A DNA stretch of 64,000 nt from Halobacillus litoralis (GCF_020524085.2 NZ_CP129016.1:315001-379000); one strand, 5' to 3'; positions 33,077 through 42,396 are shown, counted from the first letter of the stretch. The notes: generated by a model from the sequence alone, not told the origin. Numbers and translations are program-made.

Positions 33077-33746
33077 ATTTATACCCCACCCCTCTCACCG
33101 TCACAATCCTCTTCGGAACAGAAGCATCCGCTTCTATCTTCCGACGAAGCTTTTTGATGTGCGCATCGATGGTACGGTCCATAATATCTGCTTCGCCGTA
33201 CGGATGAATTTGTTCGAGGAGCTCCTCTCTCGTAAACACTTGATCTTTGTGGTCCATCATAAAATAAAGCAGGTTGAACTCATAGTGCGTTAACTCCAGA
33301 CGTTCACCATCCAACCATACTTCTCCTTTCCGAGGCTTCACTTCAAGCCCTTCGTGAGAGAGCTTTTGACACACATGACCGGTCCTCCGCAAAACGGCTT
33401 CCACATGCGCCATCAATTCTTCCGGGCTGAACGGTTTCGTCATATAATTATCAGCACCAAGGCGCAGTCCTGAAATGCGGTCTTCCGTCGTTCCTTTCGC
33501 AGACAGCATAATCACTCCAGGCGAATCTTTGCTTTCTTCCTTTACAAAGCGGCATAATTCTTCCCCGCTCCATTTAGGCAGCATCAAATCAAGGATCAGC
33601 AGGCAGGGGCGGTGCAGAAGAAAGAGCTCTTTCCCTTCAACCCCGTCATAAGCCTGTTTCACGCTGTACCCTTCATTCGTTAAGTAAATGCTTATTAAAT
33701 TTGATATCTTCCGGTCATCTTCAACGATCAGTACTTCCGGTTTCAT
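33063..33746 (-). CDS. OmpR/PhoB-family response regulator
   Basis: Protein of 227 residues. The receiver domain has the acidic pair VEDD near the start, the phospho-acceptor Asp53 (LILDLMLP) and the conserved lysine in MTKPF. The winged-helix DNA-binding domain ends with RRKIEADASVPKRIVTVRGVGY-type residues. It is paired with the downstream kinase and preceded by thiol-redox genes, suggesting a role in envelope redox or copper/heme-related stress, which is inference. Confidence 0.92.
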   Translation of the reverse strand: MKPEVLIVEDDRKISNLISIYLTNEGYSVKQAYDGVEGKELFLLHRPCLLILDLMLPKWSGEELCRFVKEESKDSPGVIMLSAKGTTEDRISGLRLGADNYMTKPFSPEELMAHVEAVLRRTGHVCQKLSHEGLEVKPRKGEVWLDGERLELTHYEFNLLYFMMDHKDQVFTREELLEQIHPYGEADIMDRTIDAHIKKLRRKIEADASVPKRIVTVRGVGYKYASH

Positions 33747-33756
33747 GTAATCACCC

Positions 33757-34320
33757 TTACATTTCTGCCATCCTTTGCACCATCATATCGTAATTCATCG
33801 CCCCGAGCATAACAGAACTGATCTTCCCTTCTTCATCAACAAAAACAGAAGTAGGGACGGGGTTGACCTCATATTGGTTGGCAACGGACACATCTTTATC
33901 AAGCAAAATAGGGAACGTCAAGCCGAATTCATCTACGAAGTCCCGGACACCTTGTACACTCGCTTCCGTCTCTGTTAAATTGACGGCCAATACTTGGATG
34001 TCTTCGTTTTGAGAGAACTCCTGCATGTCCGGCATTTCAGCCCGGCATGGCGGGCACCAGGTGGCCCAGAAATTGATCATGACTTTTTCTCCACGATAAT
34101 CGGATAAAGAAACCTCTTCCCCGCTTAGCGTCTTCAGGGTGAAATCCGGCGCTTGCTGCCCTTTCTCCAATCCAATGTCGACTTCCTCCGTGGCCGCGCC
34201 CTCAGCGATCATCTTCTCACCTTCGGCAACTGGATCCTGAGTCTCTCCTTCATATACAAAATCATAAACAGCCCAGACAAATAAGGCGGTTACAATGACA
34301 ATGAGGCCCCATTTCTTCAT
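33757..34320 (-). CDS. TlpA/ResA-family membrane-anchored thiol-disulfide oxidoreductase
   Basis: Protein of 187 residues with an uncleaved N-terminal signal anchor and an outside thioredoxin fold. The active site WCPPC is at 88-92, the core begins GQQAPDFTLKTLSGEEVSLSD, and the cis-proline is in NPVPTSVFVD. It probably receives electrons from the adjacent CcdA and reduces outside substrates such as apocytochrome c (ResA role) or other thiols. It lies between ccdA and the two-component genes in one operon. Confidence 0.92.
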   Translation of the reverse strand: MKKWGLIVIVTALFVWAVYDFVYEGETQDPVAEGEKMIAEGAATEEVDIGLEKGQQAPDFTLKTLSGEEVSLSDYRGEKVMINFWATWCPPCRAEMPDMQEFSQNEDIQVLAVNLTETEASVQGVRDFVDEFGLTFPILLDKDVSVANQYEVNPVPTSVFVDEEGKISSVMLGAMNYDMMVQRMAEM

Positions 34321-34336
34321 TCAATCCCCTTCCTTT

Positions 34337-35090
34337 CTATAAAATAACCATCCCTAGATTGGCAAGCCATGTATCCTGGACCAAATTCAACAGCAACGTC
34401 GAAATCCTCGTCATATACCCGGTATAGAGAAACGCACCAGCTAAAATCATCGCAACCCCACCGATTTTCAAAATCCGCTCACTATATTTCAAGATCACTC
34501 GAGTTGATCCTATGAAAAAGGAGAATAGGAGAAACGGCAAAGCAAACCCGATGACGTAAACGACGGTGTACAAGATCCCCTGTGTCGGGTTGCTTGCTGA
34601 CAGCAGAAGAATGGAAGCAAAAATCGGACCGATGCAAGGCGTCCACCCTGCTGCAAAACCCATGCCTGCAAAAAAAAGTTCCCGCCAGGCTCAGTGACGT
34701 ATTCGGTTTCGTCTGCACCCTTTTCGTTTTCATGAACCAGCCGATCTTCAACCAACCGGCGACGAAAAGTCCCATCAAAATGATGAAAACCCCAGCCAGC
34801 CGCTGTAGGAGAAGACCTGAGCTCCCGGTTAAAACATTTTGTACTGCACCACCTACGTATGATGCGCCTATTCCTAAACTGATGAAAATTGAGGAAACAC
34901 CTAGAAGAAAGAGTATAGAATGCGTGAGTAACCTCTTTTTCACCTCAAGACTACGATTCTCCTTTATCTCTTTCACACTCATCCCGGTAATATAAGATAA
35001 ATAGGCCGGGAATAAAGGCAGCGTACACGGCGACAGAAAAGAAATGATCCCTGCGCCGAGTGCAAGCCAAAGCGTTACATCAGCCCCCAT
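34337..35090 (-). pseudogene. ccdA: CcdA-type cytochrome c biogenesis/thiol transport membrane protein, frameshifted
   Basis: Membrane protein that carries reducing equivalents from thioredoxin to outside thioredoxin-like proteins. The two functional cysteines are in ISFLSPCTLPLFP (first half) and GWTPCIGPIFAS (second half). The frame breaks at a run of eight A (34670-34677). With seven, SLAGTFFAGMGFAAGWTPC reads through and the protein is 250 residues with six spans. The ATG at 35090 has GGAGG eight bases ahead. It overlaps the upstream membrane gene. The break is a +1 homopolymer insertion. Confidence 0.93.
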
Positions 35091-35682
35091 GGTTCTTACC
35101 TCCTTTTTTCAATAAAATCAATGTTAAACTCATCAAAGCGACCACAAGATAAAATACAGGGTCCATTCGATACCCCATCAGATCAGGAGCCCGATAAAGC
35201 CCCCCTGCGAGCAACGCCCCACTGAATGCAAAAAACACACTCCATAGACGCTGCTTATGTAAAACAACCATGACAAAGAAGCTGAAAGCGAAAATGACAT
35301 CAACGAGATGCCCATCATCCAACACGAGCCTCTCTAATAGGGAAAAGCTTACCATACTACTTGCCAGCATAAGGAAATATGCCTGCACGTAGGGCTTATG
35401 TACATGACGTTTCCGCCACTCCCACAATACTGTAGCTATAGAAGCGATGTAGAATTCAGCCGTGCCACTCGGATAAGCGAGTACCGAAAGTGGATAGTCC
35501 AATAAAAGCTCCCATTGTGTCAATCCTTTCGCTCCTATAAAAAACAGAAGCCATGTGGTGAGGATCGATGCATAGTGATCCATCGGTTTCTTTTTTTCCT
35601 TTTGTGAAGAAAGAATCCAAAATACAGCCGGCCCCATGAGCAATGCGATGACCCTGATGACCAGCAGTGGTTGCAAAATCAT
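35080..35682 (-). CDS. Membrane protein of unknown function in CcdA operon
   Basis: Protein of 200 residues with about six hydrophobic segments and a short basic loop (WEWRKRHVHK). I do not recognise the family. It is the first gene of the operon and overlaps ccdA by 11 bases, so a role in the same redox pathway is plausible but unproven. An AGAGGG site precedes the ATG. Confidence 0.75.
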   Translation of the reverse strand: MILQPLLVIRVIALLMGPAVFWILSSQKEKKKPMDHYASILTTWLLFFIGAKGLTQWELLLDYPLSVLAYPSGTAEFYIASIATVLWEWRKRHVHKPYVQAYFLMLASSMVSFSLLERLVLDDGHLVDVIFAFSFFVMVVLHKQRLWSVFFAFSGALLAGGLYRAPDLMGYRMDPVFYLVVALMSLTLILLKKGGKNHGG

Positions 35683-35732
35683 ATGAAACCCTCTTTTCCT
35701 TCTGTCTATCCTAAATCACTTGTGTGAAAATA

Positions 35733-35758
35733 TCATGAAAGTCCAGTCTTTCATGATG
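35733..35758. terminator. Hairpin terminator between SpsF-like gene and redox operon
   Basis: ATCATGAAAG and CTTTCATGAT pair around a six-base loop, with GATTTTT on the plus side and ATTTTC on the minus side. Confidence 0.6.
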
Positions 35759-35851
35759 ATTTTTCCATAATAAAAGAAGCCTCTGGACTTCAAAAGCCCC
35801 GGCCTCCATAATCTTACACTATTATCCTCTCCGTTGGTTCTCTCAAGATTT

Positions 35852-36538
35852 TCAGCCGTTTTCAATAAAAGAGAGGACATCTGCCATAGAAAAGGCAGGG
35901 TTATGGGGGTGAAGGTGTTCATAAACCGCCTTCATAAACGTAAAATCTTCTATATGATCCAAGGACCAATCATGATGACTGAGGTCTTGATTTTGGACAA
36001 TCTCCCCAACCGCTGACTCCCCTATTCTCTTCACGATAAACGGGGTGACCTGTTCAAAATCATGAGACGAGCTTGCATTCATGTAGGCATCTTTCAACGC
36101 TTCATAAGTAAACACTTCGATATCCATTCCTTTGGGGTAGGTCCTGCGAAGAGTATTGGAAGCGTACAAGGCATTCGGATAATGCTGAAGAAACATTCCA
36201 ATCGCTTGATCGACGATGGCAGGATCTATAAGAGGGCAAGTTGCAGACAACCGAACAATCACATCCGCTTTATATTTTCGACCCGTTTCATAAAATCGGC
36301 CAAGCACATCTCTTTCTGAACCACGGAACGTCTCGACATGTAACTGCTGACACAACTGAACAATTGGATCATCGGTTTCCTTCGTAGATGTGCTGACTAC
36401 GAGTTGATCAATCCTCTTAGAACACCTCACTCTTTCTATCAAATAGGCCAGAAGTGGTTTTCCACCCACCTTCTTCATGGTCAGTCCCGGACAATCTGTT
36501 TCATTCATCCCCGCCTGTAGAACCGCTAAAACGTTCAT
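35852..36538 (-). CDS. SpsF-like cytidylyltransferase family protein
   Basis: Protein of 228 residues resembling SpsF and CMP-sugar nucleotidyltransferases. It begins MNVLAVLQAGMNETDCPG, has GGKPLLAYLIERV as the nucleotide-binding segment, RLSATCPLIDP as the metal-binding segment, and a C-terminal NHDWSLDH-like motif (SHHDWSLDHIEDF). The usual role is activation of an acidic sugar for polysaccharide or glycan synthesis. There are no sugar-biosynthesis partners next to it, so its pathway is unclear. The start has GGGGGAG directly upstream. Confidence 0.75.
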   Translation of the reverse strand: MNVLAVLQAGMNETDCPGLTMKKVGGKPLLAYLIERVRCSKRIDQLVVSTSTKETDDPIVQLCQQLHVETFRGSERDVLGRFYETGRKYKADVIVRLSATCPLIDPAIVDQAIGMFLQHYPNALYASNTLRRTYPKGMDIEVFTYEALKDAYMNASSSHDFEQVTPFIVKRIGESAVGEIVQNQDLSHHDWSLDHIEDFTFMKAVYEHLHPHNPAFSMADVLSFIENG

Positions 36539-36595
36539 TTTCTCCCCCCTACCATAATCATCTTATGATAAAAAGGGAAGAATCATTAATTACAG

Positions 36596-36632
36596 AAAAG
36601 CCAAGGTGTCATTCTGCAACACCTTGGCTTTC
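36596..36632 (-). terminator. Terminator after ring-cleaving dioxygenase gene
   Basis: AGCCAAGGTGT and ACACCTTGGCT pair and are followed by TTTTCTG on the minus strand, three bases past the stop codon. Confidence 0.85.
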
Positions 36633-36634
36633 TT

Positions 36635-37618
36635 TCATTCGTATTCTTTTTCTATATTCTTCGTACTTCGAACCGTATCAATCGGTCGAACATAATTTTC
36701 AATCTCTTCACGCTTCGGCTCAAGCTTCGGCGGCAGAGACAGCTTCTCACCTAAGGTTTCATATGGTTCATCACCCATGAAACCAGGTCCATCCGTTGCC
36801 CACTCAAATAAAATCTGCGGGGCAACTTTAGCATATAAAGAACCAAAATAATGACGATTGACGAATCCTGAGTTCCTCAATCCAAACTTCGATAAACGTT
36901 CGATCCAGGACTCCAGTGCTTCCTTGTCTTCTACACGAAATGCCGCATGGTGGACGGTTCCATACCCTTGACGGGCCGGCGGGAGAATCGCGTTGTATTC
37001 CACAATCACAGAAGCACCATTTCCACCTTCCCCCACTTCGAACAAGGTGAACGCGCCTTCTTCATTCACTTCCTTGAAATTCATGACTTTCTCAAGCATT
37101 TCCTTGAAGTATTCCCTATTATCGACTCTCACGTACAAGGGACCAAGACCGGTAATGGCGTACGCCAATGGAATGGGCCCGTTCTGCCATGGTGTACCTG
37201 GGGCTACTCCCTCATCGGTTTCATCGGATACAAGTTCATAAGCTTGATCATCGAAATCGACGAACGGAAGCACTTTTTTGCCGAACCGTTCCTGAATTCC
37301 TTTGTGTTTCACTTCCAAACGGTTGAACCGTTTTACCCAGTAATCCAAAGCCTCGTCACTCGGTACACGGAAAGACGTTTTCGCAATCTCATTCGTTCCA
37401 TGGGATCCTTTTGGAATACCAGGAAAGTCAAAGAAAGTCATATCCGTACCGGGATTCCCCTCATCATCAGCGAAAAATAAATGATACGTTTCAATATCAT
37501 CCTGGTTGACTGTTTTTTTCACAAGACGCATGCCAAGGACATAAGTGAAAAATTCATAATTCTTCTCTGCACTGCTTGTTATGGCGGTGACATGGTGAAT
37601 GCCTTTTAATTCATTCAT
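36635..37618 (-). CDS. MhqO/MhqA-like ring-cleaving dioxygenase (VOC family)
   Basis: Protein of 327 residues with two vicinal-oxygen-chelate modules. The first begins GIHHVTAITSSAEKNYEFFTYVLGMRLVKKTVNQDD. The second has the metal histidine in GTVHHAAFRV and a glutamate in ILFEWATDGPGF. The family opens hydroquinone or catechol rings during quinone detoxification in Bacillus. The ATG at 37618 has GGGAGG seven bases ahead. Support for the role comes from an MhqR-type operator just downstream of its -10. Confidence 0.88.
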   Translation of the reverse strand: MNELKGIHHVTAITSSAEKNYEFFTYVLGMRLVKKTVNQDDIETYHLFFADDEGNPGTDMTFFDFPGIPKGSHGTNEIAKTSFRVPSDEALDYWVKRFNRLEVKHKGIQERFGKKVLPFVDFDDQAYELVSDETDEGVAPGTPWQNGPIPLAYAITGLGPLYVRVDNREYFKEMLEKVMNFKEVNEEGAFTLFEVGEGGNGASVIVEYNAILPPARQGYGTVHHAAFRVEDKEALESWIERLSKFGLRNSGFVNRHYFGSLYAKVAPQILFEWATDGPGFMGDEPYETLGEKLSLPPKLEPKREEIENYVRPIDTVRSTKNIEKEYE

Positions 37619-37655
37619 TCGATCGCCTCCCATTTATCTATAGCTTCCACGCAAT

Positions 37656-37673
37656 TATCTCAGTTTCAAGATA
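37656..37673 (-). promoter_or_regulatory. MhqR-type operator of the dioxygenase gene
   Basis: On the minus strand TATCTTGAAACTGAGATA is an 18-base imperfect palindrome close to the B. subtilis MhqR box (TATCTCGAAxTCGAGATA). It sits directly after the -10 hexamer, where a MarR-type repressor would block transcription. Confidence 0.6.
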
Positions 37674-37702
37674 AATATAATACATCTCCTTTTCCTTGTC
37701 AA
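37674..37702 (-). promoter_or_regulatory. Sigma-A promoter of the dioxygenase gene
   Basis: TTGACA and TATATT are 17 bases apart on the minus strand. Confidence 0.8.
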
Positions 37703-37745
37703 TTTATTGAGTTCATACAATAACCGTTCCACTCATACCTTCTCT

Positions 37746-37765
37746 AAAGGGAGGCTCCCTTTTTT
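37746..37765 (+). terminator. Short hairpin with T-run upstream of tcyP
   Basis: AAAGGGA and TCCCTTT pair around a three-base loop and are followed by three further T residues. It could be a leader terminator for tcyP, but no T-box, S-box or other sensor is visible, so the regulator is unknown. Confidence 0.35.
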
Positions 37766-37822
37766 CACCGTTATTGACTTTTGGATAATGTTCTGCGTTT
37801 CAACAAATGAAAAGGAGGTCGT

Positions 37823-39223
37823 ATGAACATGGAAACATTCTTCGTGATCGTCAACATCGCTCTTATTTTTGCTCTTATTTTTGTCCTCATCCGTATGCAG
37901 CAAAAACACGTTTCTTTCAGTAAGAGAGTCTTTTCGGGTCTTGGGCTTGGGGTACTTTTAGGTGTGTACTTGCAGTTTGCCTTTGGTACCGATTCCAACA
38001 TCACCGCGCAGACAACAGATTGGTACAACATTGCCGGTCGTGGCTATGTACGCTTGCTTATGATGATTGTCATCCCATTAATCATGGTGTCCATTATTCA
38101 ATCGATCATCAATCTCGAAAAAACATCCCAATTAGGAAAAATATCCCTTTGGATCATCGGTGTCCTCGTAGGAACCACGGCTATTGCAGCACTTGTGGGG
38201 ATCGGAAGCTCTTTTTTGTTTGATTTGGATGCAAGTGAAATTGAAGCCGGTCAAGCAGAAGAAAGCCGAGGATTATATTTAGAAGAACGCCTGACAGAGG
38301 TTCAGGATATGTCCACACCACAAAAGATTCTTGAATTCATCCCAGCGAACCCTTTCCTTGACATGACTGGAGATCGCGCGACTTCTACCATCGCCGTCGT
38401 CATCTTCTCTGCCATTATCGGAATTGCTGTTCTCGGCGTGCGTCGCAAAAAGCCGGAACAAGCAGAAATGTTTGTCAAAATCGTCAACTCCTTTTACGCG
38501 GTCGTGATGCGGATCGTCACCCTAGTCCTCCGCCTCACTCCAATTGGAATTCTAGGACTGATGGCTGTCACCGTAGCGAAAACGGATATAGCCGGAATCC
38601 TTGAGTTAGGGAAATTTGTACTCGCTTCTTATGTCGCATTAGGTGTGATGTTCATCATCCACCTTGTTTTGATCGGTATCTTCGGATTAAACCCTTTCAC
38701 TTACTTGCGAAAAGTACTGCCCGTTCTCAGCTTTGCCTTCACATCAAGATCCAGTGCAGGGACGATTCCGCTTAATATTTCTGCGCAGAAAAACAGCCTC
38801 GGGGTTGAAGAAGGTGTCGCAAACATGTCTGCTTCCTTCGGTGCGACTATCGGGCAAAATGGCTGTGCCGGTATCTACCCAGCCATGCTTGCTGTCATGA
38901 TTGCCCCATCTGTGGGAATCGATCCGTTGAGTCCTGGATTCCTAGTTCAGCTTGTGTTGATCGTGGCTATCAGCTCATTCGGTGTTGCCGGTGTAGGGGG
39001 CGGAGCAACATTTGCCGCATTAATTGTGCTCTCTTCTATGAACCTTCCTGTAGCGCTTGCCGGTTTACTTATTTCGGTTGAACCTTTGATCGACATGGGG
39101 CGGACAGCATTGAACGTTAATGGTGCGATGACTTCAGGAACGTTGACCTCACGTGTTATGAAGACCTTGAATCTCGAGCGCTTCAACGACAAAAAAGCGA
39201 TTGAAAAAGATATGACGGTTTAA
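37823..39223 (+). CDS. tcyP: TcyP-like L-cystine symporter (DAACS family)
   Basis: Sodium- or proton-coupled cystine importer of 466 residues. Family features are the N-terminal METFFVIVNIALIFAL, RGYVRLLMMIVIPLIMVSI, the re-entrant loop SFAFTSRSSAGTIPLNI, and GATIGQNGCAGIYPAMLAVM. The second loop region is ISSFGVAGVGGGATFAALIV. Closest by pattern to B. subtilis TcyP rather than glutamate or C4-dicarboxylate carriers. AAAGGAGG precedes the ATG; an ATG two codons later is also possible. It ends at a bidirectional terminator. Confidence 0.88.
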   Translation: MNMETFFVIVNIALIFALIFVLIRMQQKHVSFSKRVFSGLGLGVLLGVYLQFAFGTDSNITAQTTDWYNIAGRGYVRLLMMIVIPLIMVSIIQSIINLEKTSQLGKISLWIIGVLVGTTAIAALVGIGSSFLFDLDASEIEAGQAEESRGLYLEERLTEVQDMSTPQKILEFIPANPFLDMTGDRATSTIAVVIFSAIIGIAVLGVRRKKPEQAEMFVKIVNSFYAVVMRIVTLVLRLTPIGILGLMAVTVAKTDIAGILELGKFVLASYVALGVMFIIHLVLIGIFGLNPFTYLRKVLPVLSFAFTSRSSAGTIPLNISAQKNSLGVEEGVANMSASFGATIGQNGCAGIYPAMLAVMIAPSVGIDPLSPGFLVQLVLIVAISSFGVAGVGGGATFAALIVLSSMNLPVALAGLLISVEPLIDMGRTALNVNGAMTSGTLTSRVMKTLNLERFNDKKAIEKDMTV

Positions 39224-39226
39224 CCC

Positions 39227-39262
39227 AAAAAAAGGCCTCTCCTATTAAGGAGAGGCCTTTTT
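39227..39262. terminator. Bidirectional terminator between tcyP and ggt
   Basis: AAAGGCCTCTCC pairs with GGAGAGGCCTTT around six bases, with T-runs on both sides. It separates two convergent genes. Confidence 0.9.
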
Positions 39263-39265
39263 CAT

Positions 39266-41113
39266 CTATTCCGCTGTATTCACATCATCCATGCCATTCT
39301 GGTTTCCAATTTGCCATGTTCCTAAACGTCGAGGATCTCCGCCTCCGTACATTTGGAGGACATCCCCGTTTGTGCGAATTCCGAGTCCCTGAATTCCACC
39401 ATAGAAAACAGGGGAATCATGTTCAATAACAGAGTAGCCTTTCAGATCCCTTAAGCGGGCGATTGGCTGCTGCTCGATTAAGTTTTCAACATGGACGACG
39501 TTATCTTCTGTGTAAAAACGAGTGCGGCTGATCGCTTCCTGCAAGGTCAGCTGCTCACCAGTGTCTTCATTCCGTCCATATTCGTACTGGATCAAGGTTT
39601 GGATCAGCATCGCCGGGATCCTTTTTCCACCTGGAGAACCAATGCCGAGGACCGCTTTTCCATCTTTTTCGAAAATCATCGGTGAGACGAACGAACGGGG
39701 GCGTTTGCCTGGTTCATAAGCGTTCATGGAATCCTCCGCTGTATCGAAATTGTTCATTTGGTGATTTAAAAAGAAACCATCGATGTACAAGCCTGAGCCG
39801 AAGAATTTCCCCAGCGAGTTGGTCGCAGAAACCATCATCCCGTCCTTATCGACCACAACAAAATGCGTCGTATTGCGGTGATCGGCTTTCTCACCTGGGG
39901 CGGTGTACAGATCCGCGGAACTTGTCAGTGCCCCACTACCGACAGAAAATTCCTCCTCAAACAACTGCTCTGTATAATCCGTAGAGGTCAATTTTTCCTG
40001 CTCCACTTCTTCAAATGCTGGATCACCCAGTGTGTACACTCGATCGGTATAAACCTTGTCGACGATTTTGTTCACAAGGTGGATATAAATATCTTCATAT
40101 TGTTGATCATTGACGATTTGCTCCATATTTTCAGGAAGATTTCCATCTAGAAAGGCAGGCCACCCGCCACCAGGCAGGGCATATTCCTCTTCCAGCACTT
40201 CATCCAGATTCGCTTCCAACAGTTCCAGCATTTTCAATGCCTGGATGACGATGATTCCTGATGTCGGAGAAGAGCCGGCATACAAGGTCTGGCCTTTGAA
40301 TTCACCTTTTGGAGCAGGACGTTTACCAACTTCGTAAGCTTCAAGGTCTCCCGGTTGAAAACCTAGTTGACTGGTAAGTGAGTCAGCGATCTCTCCTTCA
40401 TAGAAAGATTCCGCCCCCCTCTGTTGCAACTTTTTCAAAGTCTCCGCAAGCTCTGCTTGAACAAGGGTGTCATTAATCTGCAACGGACGATCTTCAGGAT
40501 AAAACATGTTGTAAATGGCCGGGTCTTCATTTCCTGATTGAATGAAACGTCTTGAGTTTTGAAGCTGCTCATTAAAAATCCGCCCGACTTTGATGCCTTC
40601 TTCACTGTGAGTGACGGCATCTTCAAGCAGCTCATTCCATTCCATTTCATCCCCGTAATCTTCATAGACGTCGCCCATCCCCTTCACAAAGCCAGGCACA
40701 GCAATTCCGCGTTGTGGATGCGCCCCACTGACAGGAGCTGCTTCGCGGTAATCGTACGTGATGGCTCCTTCATCCGGTTCGTGGACAATCATTTGTCCAC
40801 CCCCGCCAATCCCGGAGCCATAAGGTTCAACGACATTCAGCACAAAGGAAACAGCAATGGCTGCTTCAGCAGCATTACCTCCCTCGTTAAGCACCTTCAT
40901 CCCTGCTTCTACAGCAAGGGGATGTACAGCACTGACGCCATACACAAAAGCTTCTTCCTCTGAAGAAGTATCCACTTCAACCGTCTCCTCACGACCTTGG
41001 ACTTCATAAGGTTCACGGAACTGGTCAAACTCTTCTTCAAAATATACATTCCATCCAACTAAGCCGACGAAAATGATGCCGGCTAGTATATAGGTCACTT
41101 TCAAATCATTCAA
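39266..41113 (-). CDS. ggt: Gamma-glutamyltransferase, CapD/Ggt-like, membrane-anchored
   Basis: Ntn-hydrolase of 615 residues with one N-terminal membrane helix (VTYILAGIIFVGLVGWNVYF). The autocleavage and nucleophile site is the TTH motif near residue 415, followed by FVVVDKDGMMVSATNS. GSPGGKRIPAML is the substrate loop. Placed after capBCA, it probably attaches poly-gamma-glutamate to the wall or trims it, as CapD does in B. anthracis. The frame extends to an ATG at 41137 inside capA, but AGGAGGTC is seven bases from the TTG at 41113, which is taken as the start. Confidence 0.88.
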   Translation of the reverse strand: MNDLKVTYILAGIIFVGLVGWNVYFEEEFDQFREPYEVQGREETVEVDTSSEEEAFVYGVSAVHPLAVEAGMKVLNEGGNAAEAAIAVSFVLNVVEPYGSGIGGGGQMIVHEPDEGAITYDYREAAPVSGAHPQRGIAVPGFVKGMGDVYEDYGDEMEWNELLEDAVTHSEEGIKVGRIFNEQLQNSRRFIQSGNEDPAIYNMFYPEDRPLQINDTLVQAELAETLKKLQQRGAESFYEGEIADSLTSQLGFQPGDLEAYEVGKRPAPKGEFKGQTLYAGSSPTSGIIVIQALKMLELLEANLDEVLEEEYALPGGGWPAFLDGNLPENMEQIVNDQQYEDIYIHLVNKIVDKVYTDRVYTLGDPAFEEVEQEKLTSTDYTEQLFEEEFSVGSGALTSSADLYTAPGEKADHRNTTHFVVVDKDGMMVSATNSLGKFFGSGLYIDGFFLNHQMNNFDTAEDSMNAYEPGKRPRSFVSPMIFEKDGKAVLGIGSPGGKRIPAMLIQTLIQYEYGRNEDTGEQLTLQEAISRTRFYTEDNVVHVENLIEQQPIARLRDLKGYSVIEHDSPVFYGGIQGLGIRTNGDVLQMYGGGDPRRLGTWQIGNQNGMDDVNTAE

Positions 41114-41126
41114 ACCTGTGGACCTC

Positions 41127-42383
41127 CTATCCTTCAATGACGCCAGCTTTTTTCAAATCGATCACAAGTCTGCCGTCTTCCATCCGCCATAGTTCATCAT
41201 CCAGCTTTTTCCTAAGCGTGCGGAAAATACGGTAATCTCGGAATGGTTTCAAAATTCCATCTGTTTCTCTCGGTCTCGTATCAGATATTTGCATAGGTAT
41301 GAAGGAAAGTTCCGCTCCCCCATTTTGTAAAAAGTCAAGTTGAGCAAGTGTCGAGTCTTTCGTACGCGACCAGCCCTGGTCGAAGACGAAATTCCCGAGA
41401 CTGTTCATGACGATCGACGTCTTATCTTCACTTTGTGGGTCATCCGGGTCTCTCTCGATATGTACACGAGTGATGGGCTCAAGTACGTGAGAATGGTGGC
41501 CGATGATGACATCCGCCCCCATATCGGTCATCAAATACGCAAGCGTTTCCTGTGTATCATTTGAACCGACTTGGTATTCATCACCCCAGTGTGTATGGAC
41601 CATAACAATGTCTGCTTGCTCTTTCGCTTCACGAATACGACTTTGCAAAACGCCTAGACCAGCATTCGTCAAAACCCCGCCGACGTATTCACTGGCACTG
41701 TAACCTTGTACGAATACATCCGTGAACCCTAGAATCGCGACACTTCTTCCGTTCGCATCGAAGTAATGAATCTTACCTGCATCGGTCAATGTTTCCTCTT
41801 CCTCAAACATTCCTTCAGCAGGATCTAGAGCCCGGCCGATTCCCAGCAGATCAAGATCGAGGTCTTCCATATGTTTCAGGGTTTCTTCTAATGAAAGATT
41901 CCCATAATCCATCATATGGTTGTTTGCTAGATTGACAGAATCGAAGCCAGCATCCACCAGCGCCTCTTCAGCACCTTTTTCTGCATACAGATGGATGTCT
42001 TTATTTCGAAGTTCAAAATCTTCCATGACGGCCTCAACTTCAGGATTCTCTGCATCAATAACCGGGTTTTCGAAATTCCCTGTGACATAATCAGACTCTT
42101 CAAAGTATGGAGTCACATAATCAAACACACGGCCAATCGGCTCTCCACTTCTCACAGCGGCATCACGGACGTGACGTCCAAGCATCATATCCCCGACCAT
42201 CGAAATTCTGAACTCCACATCATCCGGGCGTGTATCTTGCGGCATCTCCGGCTTATCGATCCATTGATGACCGAAGAAAGGCACAGCCAATAGAGCTGCG
42301 AGCACCATGGAATGGAAAGGCGCTTTCTTTTTATGCTTCTTTGTCCATACTTTCATCTTATATTTAAGATCTTTTTCTTCCAT
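41127..42383 (-). CDS. capA: Poly-gamma-glutamate synthesis protein CapA/PgsA
   Basis: Protein of 418 residues. A basic cytoplasmic tail and one membrane helix are followed by a calcineurin-like CapA domain. Metallophosphatase-type motifs are FRISMVGDMMLGRHV, VNLANNHMMDYG, VHTHWGDEY and VIIGHHSHVLEPI. It is needed for polymer export or stability with CapB and CapC. An AGAGGAG site precedes the ATG. Confidence 0.93.
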   Translation of the reverse strand: MEEKDLKYKMKVWTKKHKKKAPFHSMVLAALLAVPFFGHQWIDKPEMPQDTRPDDVEFRISMVGDMMLGRHVRDAAVRSGEPIGRVFDYVTPYFEESDYVTGNFENPVIDAENPEVEAVMEDFELRNKDIHLYAEKGAEEALVDAGFDSVNLANNHMMDYGNLSLEETLKHMEDLDLDLLGIGRALDPAEGMFEEEETLTDAGKIHYFDANGRSVAILGFTDVFVQGYSASEYVGGVLTNAGLGVLQSRIREAKEQADIVMVHTHWGDEYQVGSNDTQETLAYLMTDMGADVIIGHHSHVLEPITRVHIERDPDDPQSEDKTSIVMNSLGNFVFDQGWSRTKDSTLAQLDFLQNGGAELSFIPMQISDTRPRETDGILKPFRDYRIFRTLRKKLDDELWRMEDGRLVIDLKKAGVIEG

Positions 42384-42396
42384 TGAAAAATCTCCT

